Source: Geomonas silvestris
Lineage (GTDB): Bacteria; Desulfobacterota; Desulfuromonadia; Geobacterales; Geobacteraceae
Reading direction: 5' to 3'
Length of the DNA: 64,000 nucleotides
Assembly: GCF_014193515.1 (NCBI RefSeq)
Contig: NZ_BLXX01000001.1
Location: forward strand, 248,001-312,000
Positions 33,940-42,116 of the stretch are shown here, in pieces. How positions within the stretch are numbered: the first letter of the stretch is position 1; every line of letters starts with the position of its first letter. The notes below the pieces were generated by a model. It made no database searches. It was not told where the DNA came from and saw only the letters and a program-made list of their open reading frames with translations. The position numbers and the translations under genes were made by a program.

Positions 33940-35256
33940 TCACCTGACGCCCTTCAGCTCCCTGAGGTAGCTGGTGATTGCCGGAACAACCTTGAACAGG
34001 TCGCCGACGATACCGTAGCCTGCTACCTCGAAGATGGGGGCCTGCGGGTCGCGGTTGATGGCGATGACCAGGTCGGAATCCTGCATGCCGACCAGGTGCT
34101 GGATGGCCCCGGAGATCCCGCAGGCGAGATAGATCTTCGGACGCACCGTCTTGCCGGTCTGCCCCACCTGGCGCTCCGCGGGCATCCACCCGGCGTCCAC
34201 CGCGCTGCGCGAGGCCGCCACAACCCCGCCAAGCTCGTCCGCCAATTCCTGCAGGATGCCGAAGTTCTCCTTGGACATCATGCCGCGTCCGCCGGAGACG
34301 ATGAACTCGGCGCCGGCGATGTCCACCTGGTTGCCCCGATTCTCCCGGATCACCTCGAGCACCTTGGTGAAGACCAGCGCCTCGTTGATGGGGAGGGTCT
34401 CGTGGACGATACTGCCGCTGGCGATCGGCCTGCGTTCAGGGAGCGTCATGACGTGTGCGCGCACGGTGGCCATCTGGGGGCGGAACCGGTCGCACATGAT
34501 GGTTGCCATGATGTTGCCGCCAAAGGCCGGGCGGGTCTGCATCAGGTTGCGGTTCTCATCGATGTCGAGACCGGTACAGTCGGCGGTGAGCCCGGTCCCG
34601 ACCCTGGTCGCCACCGCACCAGCCAGGTCGCGCCCCAGGCCGGTCGCTCCCATAAGGACGACCTCCGGGCGGTACTTCTCGATCAGGTGGCAGAGGGCGT
34701 CCAGATAGGGGTAGGTTCGGTAGTGCAGCAAGACCGGCTGGTCCACGAGGTAGACCTTGTGAGCGCCGTAGTACATAGCCTCCTGACACAAGTGCTCCAC
34801 CCGGTCGCCAAGGACCACCGCGCAGAGTTCGACGCCGAGTTTGGTCGCGAGCTCGGCACCTTTGCCGAGGAGTTCCCAAGAGACCCGGGCGGCCTCGCCG
34901 TCAGTCTGCTCGACGAAGACCCAGATACCGCGGTATTGAGCCACCAGTGCGCGACGGGCCTTCTCCTCCGGGTCCGCATCCTCCTCCGCCAGGTCCTTTT
35001 GGCCGTCCAGGGCCGCGAGAATCTCCAGTTCCTCCGGCGAATAGAAGATCTCCAGCGCACCGCCCGGACAGGCCTTTACGCACTTCAGACAGCCGATGCA
35101 CTTGGCAAGCAGGATCTCCGGCTCGCCCGCAGCGTTCATCTCGATGCCGTCTACTGGGCAGCTCCCCTGGCAGCGGGCGCCGCAGGCGATGCATTTGCCT
35201 TCCAAAAGGCGCACCTTGCCCCGTGGCTTCTTGATCTTGGTTGTGACCTCGGTCAT
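33940..35256 (-). CDS. etfA: Electron transfer flavoprotein alpha subunit with N-terminal ferredoxin domain
   Basis: 438 residues, about 120 longer than a plain EtfA. The extension holds two 4Fe-4S motifs (CIACGARCQGSCP and CIGCLKCVKACPGG). The EtfA body follows: WVFVEQTDGEAARVSWELLG, LMGATGLGRDLAGAVATRVG, and the FAD domain with VSGGRGMMSKENF, VAASRSAVDAGW, GQTGKTV and YLACGISGAIQHLVGM. ETF carries electrons from acyl-CoA dehydrogenases; the ferredoxin part may form a wire to the adjacent membrane oxidoreductase. AAGGAATCCCT precedes the ATG. Confidence 0.93.
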   Translation of the reverse strand: MTEVTTKIKKPRGKVRLLEGKCIACGARCQGSCPVDGIEMNAAGEPEILLAKCIGCLKCVKACPGGALEIFYSPEELEILAALDGQKDLAEEDADPEEKARRALVAQYRGIWVFVEQTDGEAARVSWELLGKGAELATKLGVELCAVVLGDRVEHLCQEAMYYGAHKVYLVDQPVLLHYRTYPYLDALCHLIEKYRPEVVLMGATGLGRDLAGAVATRVGTGLTADCTGLDIDENRNLMQTRPAFGGNIMATIMCDRFRPQMATVRAHVMTLPERRPIASGSIVHETLPINEALVFTKVLEVIRENRGNQVDIAGAEFIVSGGRGMMSKENFGILQELADELGGVVAASRSAVDAGWMPAERQVGQTGKTVRPKIYLACGISGAIQHLVGMQDSDLVIAINRDPQAPIFEVAGYGIVGDLFKVVPAITSYLRELKGVR

Positions 35257-35279
35257 AGGGATTCCTTCTTTACAATCTG

Positions 35280-35342
35280 TATTGCCACGGAGGCACGGAG
35301 CTCACGGAGTACGTCAACGGCAATCTCCCCCCTCCGTGGCAG
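35280..35342. repeat. CCACGGAG-family repeat between etfB and etfA
   Basis: TTGCCACGGAGGCACGGAG (left) and CCTCCGTGGCAGA (right) form a short inverted pair inside the operon spacer. Confidence 0.65.
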
Positions 35343-35351
35343 AATCGGACT

Positions 35352-36164
35352 TTAGATGGTTAAAAGGTCCCGCGACAGGAGACGCTGGACCAGGTCGCGT
35401 GCCGTGCCGGACGGGTCCTTGAGTCCGTTGCCCACGATCTCACCCTGGCTGCGTTCCGGCGAGAAGATCCGGCTCACCCAGGTCGGGGATCCCTTGAGGC
35501 CGATGCTGTTGGCATCTAGCCTCAGGACACCGTTGTCCCAAACATCGACATCGCTCTGCACGGCCTTGAGCCGCATGGGAACAGTCGGATAGCGCGGCTG
35601 GTTCAACTCCCTCACCACGGTAATCATGGCGGGAAGCTTGGCCTCGACGATCTCGTAGCGCCCCTCAAGCTTGCGGCGCACCCGAATTTTGCGGGCAAGG
35701 AAATCCAGGTGCTCGATCCGGTCCACCAGGGTGAGCTGCGAGATACCCAGCCGCACCGCGATTCCCGGCCCCACCTGTGCCGTGTCCCCGTCGATGGTCT
35801 GTTTGCCGCAAAATACCAGCCCCACTTCGTCCTGCTCGGCCAGTTTCCTGATCGCGGCGGCCAAGACGTTACTGGTAGAGAGGGTATCGGCGCCGCCGAA
35901 GGCGCGGTCGGAGAGCAGGATCGCCCGGTCCACGCCCTGCGACAGCGCTTTCCTGAGAGTGGCCTCGGCATTGGGCGGCCCCATGGAGAGAGCCACAGCT
36001 TTAAAACCGTAGCGGTCTTTCATGCGCAGGCTCTCTTCCAGAGCGTGGCTATCGTAGGGGTTGACGATGAACGGGATGCCATCGCGCACCAGGGTATTGG
36101 TGACCGGGTCGATCTGCACCTGCGTGGTGTCGGGAACCTGCTTGATACAGGCAACTACGTACAT
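35352..36164 (-). CDS. etfB: Electron transfer flavoprotein beta subunit
   Basis: 270 residues. VACIKQVPDTTQVQIDP is the EtfB N terminus; NPYDSHALEESLRMKDRYG, SQGVDRAILLSDRAFGGADT and FCGKQTIDGDTAQVGPGIA are conserved AMP/nucleotide-binding segments, and the signature region VEAKLPAMITVVRELNQPRYP follows. It pairs with the downstream EtfA to form the soluble ETF dimer. It lies 22 bp after the small ribbon-helix-helix gene. Confidence 0.94.
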   Translation of the reverse strand: MYVVACIKQVPDTTQVQIDPVTNTLVRDGIPFIVNPYDSHALEESLRMKDRYGFKAVALSMGPPNAEATLRKALSQGVDRAILLSDRAFGGADTLSTSNVLAAAIRKLAEQDEVGLVFCGKQTIDGDTAQVGPGIAVRLGISQLTLVDRIEHLDFLARKIRVRRKLEGRYEIVEAKLPAMITVVRELNQPRYPTVPMRLKAVQSDVDVWDNGVLRLDANSIGLKGSPTWVSRIFSPERSQGEIVGNGLKDPSGTARDLVQRLLSRDLLTI

Positions 36165-36186
36165 GGCTTGCCTCCTGAACGGTCGA

Positions 36187-36375
36187 TCAGTTCTCTGTCG
36201 CCGTTTCCAGGCGCCTGGAGCGCTCCCACTGTTCCTTGAAAAGCATCAAGGCTTCGCGCAGAACAGCCGATGCCTTCGTTTTCCTTGCGTTCATGATTTT
36301 CTGAAAAGCACTGAACTCCTCTTCGCTCATCCTGATCGAAACGATATTGCTCTTGATCCTGCGCTGCACTCCCAT
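36187..36375 (-). CDS. Small ribbon-helix-helix-like DNA-binding protein
   Basis: 62 residues: MGVQRRIKSNIVSIRMSEEE then FSAFQKIMNARKTKASAVLR. The basic strand with alternating residues (NIVSIRMS) followed by two helices fits a CopG/Arc ribbon-helix-helix fold. GAGGAG lies 7 bases before the ATG. Its place as the first gene ahead of etfB suggests that it regulates the ETF/EMO operon, perhaps by autoregulation; no operator was identified. Confidence 0.6.
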   Translation of the reverse strand: MGVQRRIKSNIVSIRMSEEEFSAFQKIMNARKTKASAVLREALMLFKEQWERSRRLETATEN

Positions 36376-36409
36376 GGTCCCGCTCCTCTTTTTTGATTAC
36401 GCCGTGTGG

Positions 36410-36844
36410 TCACAGCAGAATTAGTTCGTCTCCCGGCCGGATTATCCCGCCGCTCACTACCTTGGCAAAAACACCTTCCTTGGGCATCACACAGTCCCCC
36501 GCCTGGTAGTAGATGGCACAGCGGGTATGGCAGACTTTGCCGATCTGGGTGATCTCCATCTCAACGAGCCCCACGGCCAGCCGGCTTCCCACCGGAAGGG
36601 CCACCAGATCGATGCCGCTGGTGGTCAGGTTCTCGGCGAAATCCCCCGGCCCCACCGAGAGCCCCAGCTGCTGCATCTTCCGGATGCTCTCCTGCGCCAG
36701 CAGGCTCACCTGGCGGTGCCAGTCCCCGGCGTGGGCGTCGCCGATGATGCCGTAGTTCTCTCTCAGGTGCACGGCGTCCTTCGGGGTTTTCTTCTCCCCT
36801 TTCGACTCGCTGACACTTACCGCTACGATGCGTCCTTGCTGCAT
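36410..36844 (-). CDS. MOSC-domain protein
   Basis: 144 residues from the ATG at 36844 (GGAGG 5 bases upstream). IIGDAHAGDWHRQVSLLAQE, VGPGDFAENLTTSGIDL and VCHTRCAIYYQAGDCVMPKE match the stand-alone MOSC family, with the single conserved cysteine in HTRC. MOSC domains bind or transfer sulfur on pterin-molybdenum/tungsten cofactors. It is upstream of nothing but close to moaA and to the AOR genes, which supports a role in cofactor maturation. Confidence 0.88.
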   Translation of the reverse strand: MQQGRIVAVSVSESKGEKKTPKDAVHLRENYGIIGDAHAGDWHRQVSLLAQESIRKMQQLGLSVGPGDFAENLTTSGIDLVALPVGSRLAVGLVEMEITQIGKVCHTRCAIYYQAGDCVMPKEGVFAKVVSGGIIRPGDELILL

Positions 36845-36872
36845 GCGGACCTCCTGAAACGTCCAAATCTTT

Positions 36873-37100
36873 TTTTGCCACGGAGACACGGAGTAAAACC
36901 AGCTTCGGGGAAGCACTAAACCTTGGAGAGGCAAGGCGAGGTGTTCCCTTGCCTGCTATTTTCTCAGGTACTCTCCGTGGCATCGAAAGCGCCGAACGCT
37001 CTACTCGGCAAAGACCTGCAGCAGAAAGACTTTCCCCGTTTATCGCCTTTCCCCGTTTATTCGCCTTTCTCCGTGATCTCCGTGCCTCCGTGGCAAAAAA
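36873..37100. repeat. CCACGGAG-family inverted-arm element
   Basis: TTTGCCACGGAGACACGGAG (36874-36893) and CTCCGTGCCTCCGTGGCAAA (37078-37097) are 20-base inverted arms around about 185 bp. It fills the whole MOSC-moaA spacer. Confidence 0.7.
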
Positions 37101-37107
37101 AATGCCT

Positions 37108-38088
37108 CTACCCGCCGATGCGCGACATCGCGATGCTGGCCGTCTGCACGCCCTCTTCGGCCAGTCTGTGCTGCCCCGGTTTCTCGCGCACGATGCGTCG
37201 CAGCGTCTGGCGCAGCAGCCCCGAGTCACCGTAGCCAAGAAGCGCCTTCAGGTTTACCGACCGGTTGGAGAAGAGGCAGCCGCGCACCTGGCCGGAGGCG
37301 CTCATCCTGATACGGTTGCAGCTCTCGCAAAAGTGCCCGGATACCGGGGTGATGATCCCGATGGCACCGGGCGCCCCTTCGATCCTGAAATTCCGCGCCG
37401 GCCCGGCCATCTCGCCGCTCACCAGCGGCAGCAAGGGATACTGCTGTGCAATCTGCTGCAGTATCTCGGCGCCCGGCATCGACTGGACGTCCCAGTCCTC
37501 GTCCCTAAGGGTCGGCATGTACTCGATGAAGCGGACCGTACACGCCTTCTTCCTGGTGAGGGCGGCGAAATCGAGTATCTCGTGGTCGTTCACTCCGCGC
37601 ATCACCACCATGTTGATCTTTACCGGGGGGAAGCCGGCCCGCTCGGCCGCCTCGATGCCGGCGAGCACCCGGGAAAGGTCGCCGCCCCTGGTGATGCGGG
37701 AGAAGTTTTCCGGATCAAGGGAGTCCAGGCTCACGTTGAGCCGCGCCACTCCTGCCTGCCGCAGAGGAAGCGCCAACTCCTGAAGCAGGATGCCGTTGGT
37801 CGTGAGGACCAACTCGCGCAGCCCCTTTATCTCCGTCAAGCGCTTCAGGAACGGCACCAACCCCTTGCGTACCAGCGGCTCGCCACCGGTGATCCGTATC
37901 TTCCGGATGCCGCAGGCCACGCTGGCAAAGGCCATCCGGTACAGCTCCTCGTAGGAGAGCACCTCCTGGTGGTCAAGCTTGGCTACCCCGTCCGCCGGCA
38001 TGCAGTAACGGCAGCGCAGGTTGCAGCGGTCGGTAACCGAGAGTCTCAGGTAATTAATGCGTCTGCCGTAACCATCGATCATTTCCAT
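37108..38088 (-). CDS. moaA: GTP 3',8-cyclase MoaA (molybdenum cofactor step 1)
   Basis: 326 residues. The radical SAM cluster motif is CNLRCRYC in YLRLSVTDRCNLRCRYCMP; ITGGEPLVRKG and LTTNGILL follow. The C-terminal second cluster ligands are HFCESCNRIRM and GCLFSN, and the chain ends in SRIGG, the Gly-Gly tail needed for activity. It converts GTP to 3',8-cyclo-GTP with SAM and reduced Fe-S clusters. Located beside MOSC and divergent from the Fe-ADH/AOR genes that use such a cofactor. Confidence 0.97.
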   Translation of the reverse strand: MEMIDGYGRRINYLRLSVTDRCNLRCRYCMPADGVAKLDHQEVLSYEELYRMAFASVACGIRKIRITGGEPLVRKGLVPFLKRLTEIKGLRELVLTTNGILLQELALPLRQAGVARLNVSLDSLDPENFSRITRGGDLSRVLAGIEAAERAGFPPVKINMVVMRGVNDHEILDFAALTRKKACTVRFIEYMPTLRDEDWDVQSMPGAEILQQIAQQYPLLPLVSGEMAGPARNFRIEGAPGAIGIITPVSGHFCESCNRIRMSASGQVRGCLFSNRSVNLKALLGYGDSGLLRQTLRRIVREKPGQHRLAEEGVQTASIAMSRIGG

Positions 38089-38320
38089 GTCAGCACCTCC
38101 GCAGTCTCTCTCCTACCCTGCCAGACCATTCGGACCGTCGTCCGCCTGTACATGGCAATTTCGATACCAAGGTGCAGCCAAAATCCCGCGAGGGTGCCTG
38201 AGAACGGCCGGGCCAGGGCGTCCAGGTACCTTATTCAGCGCGGTTTTCGTTTTTTTTGATCCGAGGGAAGGTGGAAAGTCCGGAGGGGAAATCGGATCGG
38301 GAGCAAGGGGGAGAGCAAAC

Positions 38321-38380
38321 GTTCCACAATGTAGCAGGCGTTACGCTTTGGAGCAGCGCGAGTGTTCTATTGTGGAGCGC
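38321..38380. promoter_or_regulatory. Two-part enhancer-like motif upstream of the first Fe-ADH
   Basis: GTTCCACAATGTA ... TTACGCTTTGGAGC (38321-38354), then GTGTTCTATTGTGGAGC (38362-38378). Nearly the same arrangement occurs at 48417-48476 upstream of the other Fe-ADH gene. It lies 100-160 bp before a sigma-54 promoter, so it is probably an activator site. Confidence 0.65.
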
Positions 38381-38477
38381 CACCTTTTCGGCCACCGCCC
38401 CACCCTGCCGCCCTTGCCTCGACCTAACAACCCGACATACTGTACGTTTTTCATAAACAGTACGTCTAAACGGCATT

Positions 38478-38494
38478 CTGGTATGCGGTTTGCG
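38478..38494 (+). promoter_or_regulatory. Sigma-54-like promoter of the first Fe-ADH
   Basis: CTGGTATGCGGTTTGCG keeps GG-N10-GC (38480-38481, 38492-38493) and TTTGC at -12. The -24 box is TGGTAT instead of TGGCAC. Start point near 38505. Confidence 0.6.
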
Positions 38495-38596
38495 ATAACC
38501 TAGAAAACCGTTTTACGAAACCGTATGCACAAATCCACAGCACGCAGGACAGACACGGGTGGCGACATCCGAAACTACACGAGGGGGACAGACACA

Positions 38597-39760
38597 ATGG
38601 CATTAGGAAAACAGACGTACGGCTTTTTCATCCCGACAGTATCGCTCATGGGTATCGGTTCGGCCGAGGAAACCGGCCCGCAGGTGAAGGCGCTGGGCGC
38701 GTCCAAGGCGCTTTTGGTGACTGACAAGGGGATCAAGGCCATGGGTATGGCCGACAAGATCAAGGAGCAGGTCGAGGCGGCCGGCGTCCAGGTGGTGATC
38801 TTCGACGGTGCCGAGCCGAACCCTACTGACCTCAACGTAGCCGACGGCGTGAAGGTGTACCAGGAAACCGGCTGCGACGCCATCATCACCCTGGGCGGCG
38901 GCAGCTCCCACGACTGCGGCAAAGGCATCGGCTTGGTGATCGGCAACGGCGGCGTGATTCGCGATTTCGAAGGGGTTAACAAGAGCACCAAGCCGATGCC
39001 CCCGTTCATCGCCATCAATACCACCGCAGGCACCGCCAGCGAGATGACCCGCTTCTGCATCATCACCAACACCGACACCCACGTGAAGATGGCCATCGTC
39101 GACTGGCGCTGCACCCCGAGCGTCGCCATCAACGATCCGCTGCTCATGGTCGGCAAGCCGGCGGCGCTCACCGCGGCAACCGGCATGGACGCCCTGACCC
39201 ACGCGGTCGAGGCCTACGTCTCCACCATCGCCACCCCGATCACCGATGCCTGCGCCATCAAGGCCATCGAACTGATCGCCCAGTACCTCTCCCCGGCAGT
39301 CGCCAACGGCGACGACCTGGAGGCCCGCGACAAGATGGCCTACGCCGAGTACCTGGCTGGCATGGCCTTCAACAACGCAAGCCTTGGCTACGTACACTCC
39401 ATGGCGCACCAGCTGGGCGGCTTCTACAACCTGCCGCACGGCGTGTGCAACGCGATCCTTTTGCCGGCCGTCTCCGCGTACAACCTGATCGCCTGCCCGC
39501 AGAAGTTCGCAGACATCGCGGTCGCCCTCGGCGAGAACATCGACGGGCTCTCGGTAACCGAAGCGGCCGAGAAGGCCATCGCCAGGATCCGCAGCCTGTC
39601 CGCCTCAATCGGCATCCCGACCGGCCTGAAAGCGCTGAACGTGAAGGAAGAGGACCTGAAGGTCATGGCGGAGAACGCCAAGAAGGACGCCTGCCAGTTC
39701 ACCAACCCGCGCAAGGCAACACTCGAGCAGGTCATCGATATCTTCAAGGCGGCGATGTAG
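38597..39760 (+). CDS. Iron-containing (group III) alcohol dehydrogenase
   Basis: 387 residues from the ATG at 38597 (GAGGGGG upstream). NAD-binding is marked by ITLGGGSSHDCGKGIG and the metal site by GMDALTHAVEAYVS and HSMAHQLGGFYNLPHG. The product oxidises primary alcohols to aldehydes with NAD in known relatives. The AOR gene follows on the same strand, so the aldehyde made here can be oxidised to acid. Upstream lie a sigma-54-like promoter and a motif shared with the second Fe-ADH. Confidence 0.93.
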   Translation: MALGKQTYGFFIPTVSLMGIGSAEETGPQVKALGASKALLVTDKGIKAMGMADKIKEQVEAAGVQVVIFDGAEPNPTDLNVADGVKVYQETGCDAIITLGGGSSHDCGKGIGLVIGNGGVIRDFEGVNKSTKPMPPFIAINTTAGTASEMTRFCIITNTDTHVKMAIVDWRCTPSVAINDPLLMVGKPAALTAATGMDALTHAVEAYVSTIATPITDACAIKAIELIAQYLSPAVANGDDLEARDKMAYAEYLAGMAFNNASLGYVHSMAHQLGGFYNLPHGVCNAILLPAVSAYNLIACPQKFADIAVALGENIDGLSVTEAAEKAIARIRSLSASIGIPTGLKALNVKEEDLKVMAENAKKDACQFTNPRKATLEQVIDIFKAAM

Positions 39761-39782
39761 TTCGTCGTGCAACGGGCAAGGC

Positions 39783-39822
39783 AAATCCCCCCTGTCCCCC
39801 CTTCGCAAGGGGGGGGGGACGC
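39783..39822. repeat. Dispersed GC-rich repeat, copy 3
   Basis: CAAATCCCCCCTGTCCCCCC then TTCGCAAGGGGGGGGG, nearly identical to copy 2 at 9854. The fold-back could act as a transcription or mRNA end signal after the Fe-ADH gene. Confidence 0.8.
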
Positions 39823-39939
39823 GGGGGAGGCTGCGGTACTTCGTGGCAACACCTCGGTGACCGACGAGCTTTGAATGGCGGCACCCGCAGCACGCGGTGA
39901 GGTGCGCCGGGTACGGTGTGCGGCACCCATATCTGACAC

Positions 39940-40061
39940 ACACGGAAATCTCCGAGCCATGCTGCCTAAAAGGGACACCTCAGGGCGCCAGGCCAACGGG
40001 TTTCGCTGGAAACGGCGGAGCCTCCCTCATGGAAAGGAGTGCCCGCGCGGACGACGCGCGG
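39940..40061 (+). ncRNA. Moco/Tuco riboswitch candidate upstream of AOR
   Basis: The leader of the AOR gene contains the blocks CTCCGAGCC (39950), GGAAACGGCGGAGCCTCCC (40008) and GGAAAGGAG (40031), which I recognise from the Moco RNA motif, followed by a CCGCGCG-GACGA-CGCGCGG hairpin (40043-40061). The motif is known to precede molybdenum and tungsten cofactor genes. No T-run follows, so control would be at translation: the AOR ribosome site lies about 20 bases after it. Assigned by eye; a covariance-model search is needed. Confidence 0.7.
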
Positions 40062-40094
40062 CTATTACACATTTACCAGGGAGCTCGATCAAGC

Positions 40095-41825
40095 ATGGAC
40101 AAGATATTTCGCGTTAACATGACGGACCTCAGCACCAAGATTGAAGCGGTACCGGCAGACTGGGCGGGGCTGGGCGGCCGCGGCCTCACCTCGACTATCG
40201 TGGCGGCCGAAGTCCCCCCCACCTGCCATCCGCTCTCGGCACAGAACATCCTCTGCTTCGCACCGGGGCTTTTGACCGGCACCCCCGCGGCCAACTCCGG
40301 CCGCCTCTCCGCCGGCGCCAAGAGCCCGCTTACCGGCGGCATCAAGGAAAGTAACGCTGGCGGCACCGCGGCCCAGATGCTGGCAAAACTCGGCGTCAAG
40401 GCCATGATCATCGAGGGCGCCCCCAAAGACGGCACCTGGTACAACCTGAGCGTCGGCGTGAACGGGGTCACCATCAACGAGGAAAAGGAACTGTTGGGGC
40501 TGGGCAACTTCGCGGTCATCGACGCCGTGGAGGCGCGCCTGGGCAAGAAGACCGGCGTCCTCACCATCGGCCCGGCGGGCGAATTGAAGATGACCGCCGC
40601 CAACATCTCGGTAAAGGATCCCGATTCCAAGATCCGTAGCCACGGGCGTGGCGGTCTGGGCGCGGTCATGGGCAGCAAGCAGATCAAGTTCATCTCCATC
40701 GACGGCGAGGGCGCACCGGGCGTTAAGATCGCCGATCCGGAGAAGTTCAAGACCGCGGCGCGCGCCTTCTCGAAGGCCCTCTTGGAGCACCCGGTTTCCG
40801 GCGAAGGCCTGCCGACCTACGGCACCAACGTCCTGGTCAACATCCTGAACGAAGCCGGCGGCCTCCCCACCAAGAACTTCAGCATGGGACAGTTCGAGGC
40901 GCACGACAAGATCTCCGGCGAAACCATGAACGAGGTGATCGCCTCCCGCAGCGGCAAGGTGAAGCACGGCTGCCACGCCGGCTGCATCATCCAGTGCTCC
41001 CAGGTCTACAACGACAAGGACGGCAAGTACATCACCTCTGGCTTCGAGTACGAGACCATCTGGGGGCTGGGCGCCGACTGCTGCATCGACAACCTGGACG
41101 ACATCGCCCGCGCCGACAACCTGATGGACGACATCGGCATCGACTCCATCGAGACTGCGGTCATGTTCGGCGTCGCCATGGAGGCGGGTATCCTGAACTG
41201 GGGAGACTCTAAGGAGATGCTGCGCATGTTGCGGGAGGAGATCGGCAAGGGAACCGCGCTGGGCAGGATCCTCGGGGGCGGTGCCGCCTCGGTGGGACGC
41301 ACCTATGGTGTGACCCGGGTCCCAGTGGTGAAGAACCAGGGGATCCCGGCCTACGACCCGCGCTCCGTGAAGGGGATCGGCATCACCTACGCGACCAGCA
41401 CCATGGGCGCCGACCACACCTCGGGCTACACCATCGCCACGAACATCCTGAACGTGGGCGGTTACGTCGACCCGCTCAAGAAAGAAGGCCAGGTGGAGCT
41501 GTCCCGTAACCTGCAGATCGCCACCGCAGCGGTCGACTCGACCGGTATGTGCATCTTCGTCGCCTTCCCGGCCCTCGACATCCCGGAGTGCCTGCCGGCC
41601 CTGATCGACATGATCAACGCCCGCTTCGGCATCGCCCTTACCGGCGACGACGTCACCAACCTCGGCAAGCACATCCTGAAGCTCGAGCGCAAGTTCAACA
41701 CCGAGGCCGGTTTCACGAACGTGCACGACCGCCTGCCGGACTTCTTCAAAAACGAGCCGGTGGCCCCTCACAATGCGGTCTGGGACTTCACCGACGCCGA
41801 GATCGATGCGTTCTGGGATTTCTAA
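40095..41825 (+). CDS. Aldehyde:ferredoxin oxidoreductase (tungsten pterin enzyme)
   Basis: 576 residues from the ATG at 40095 (MDKIFRVNMTDLSTKIEAVP). PGLLTGTPAANSGRLSAGAK and IRSHGRGGLGAVMGSK are the pterin-binding domain 1 signatures. The 4Fe-4S ligands are CHAGCIIQC (about 294-302) plus the cysteine of DSTGMC (about 480-485); the first three are spaced C-x3-C-x3-C. The enzyme oxidises aldehydes to acids, usually with ferredoxin. The MoaD-like and ThiF-like genes downstream and the riboswitch upstream tie it to cofactor supply. Confidence 0.94.
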   Translation: MDKIFRVNMTDLSTKIEAVPADWAGLGGRGLTSTIVAAEVPPTCHPLSAQNILCFAPGLLTGTPAANSGRLSAGAKSPLTGGIKESNAGGTAAQMLAKLGVKAMIIEGAPKDGTWYNLSVGVNGVTINEEKELLGLGNFAVIDAVEARLGKKTGVLTIGPAGELKMTAANISVKDPDSKIRSHGRGGLGAVMGSKQIKFISIDGEGAPGVKIADPEKFKTAARAFSKALLEHPVSGEGLPTYGTNVLVNILNEAGGLPTKNFSMGQFEAHDKISGETMNEVIASRSGKVKHGCHAGCIIQCSQVYNDKDGKYITSGFEYETIWGLGADCCIDNLDDIARADNLMDDIGIDSIETAVMFGVAMEAGILNWGDSKEMLRMLREEIGKGTALGRILGGGAASVGRTYGVTRVPVVKNQGIPAYDPRSVKGIGITYATSTMGADHTSGYTIATNILNVGGYVDPLKKEGQVELSRNLQIATAAVDSTGMCIFVAFPALDIPECLPALIDMINARFGIALTGDDVTNLGKHILKLERKFNTEAGFTNVHDRLPDFFKNEPVAPHNAVWDFTDAEIDAFWDF

Positions 41826-41841
41826 AAAGCGTCGCCGCCCC

Positions 41842-41866
41842 GCCCCCTCCCGACCCGGGAGGGGGC
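41842..41866 (+). other. Intra-operon hairpin between AOR and MoaD-like gene
   Basis: GCCCCCTCCCG and CGGGAGGGGGC form a perfect 11-bp stem with an ACC loop, 16 bases after the AOR stop. Only CTACTTCTTTAAA follows, so it may lower expression of the downstream genes or protect the AOR mRNA end rather than stop transcription. Confidence 0.6.
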
Positions 41867-41890
41867 TACTTCTTTAAAGCAGGTGTAGCC

Positions 41891-42115
41891 ATGCGAGTAA
41901 CCGTCAAACTGTTCGCCACCTTCAGAAACGGCAGGTTCAAGGTCGAGGAGCGCGAACTGCCCGAGGGGACGCAGTGCCGCCAGGTGGTGGCGGACCTGAG
42001 CCTCACCGACGACGAGATAGGGATCATCATGATCAACGGCCGGCACGGGATGTTGGACCAGGAACTACAGCCGGGGGACGTGCTGTCGCTCTTCCCCCTG
42101 GTGGGCGGAGGCTGA
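41891..42115 (+). CDS. MoaD/ThiS-like sulfur carrier protein
   Basis: 74 residues. MRVTVKLFATFRNGRFKVEE is a beta-grasp ubiquitin-like start, and the chain ends in LFPLVGGG, the Gly-Gly tail that becomes a thiocarboxylate. MoaD proteins donate sulfur to molybdopterin. Its stop is one base before the ThiF-like start, and it follows the AOR gene, as in other AOR clusters. A dedicated carrier for the tungsten cofactor is inferred. Confidence 0.88.
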   Translation: MRVTVKLFATFRNGRFKVEERELPEGTQCRQVVADLSLTDDEIGIIMINGRHGMLDQELQPGDVLSLFPLVGGG

Positions 42116-42116
42116 T

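Noticed and set aside
37078-37097. Transposon end
   Set aside because: Inverted arms exist, but no transposase or target duplication was found; kept only as a repeat.
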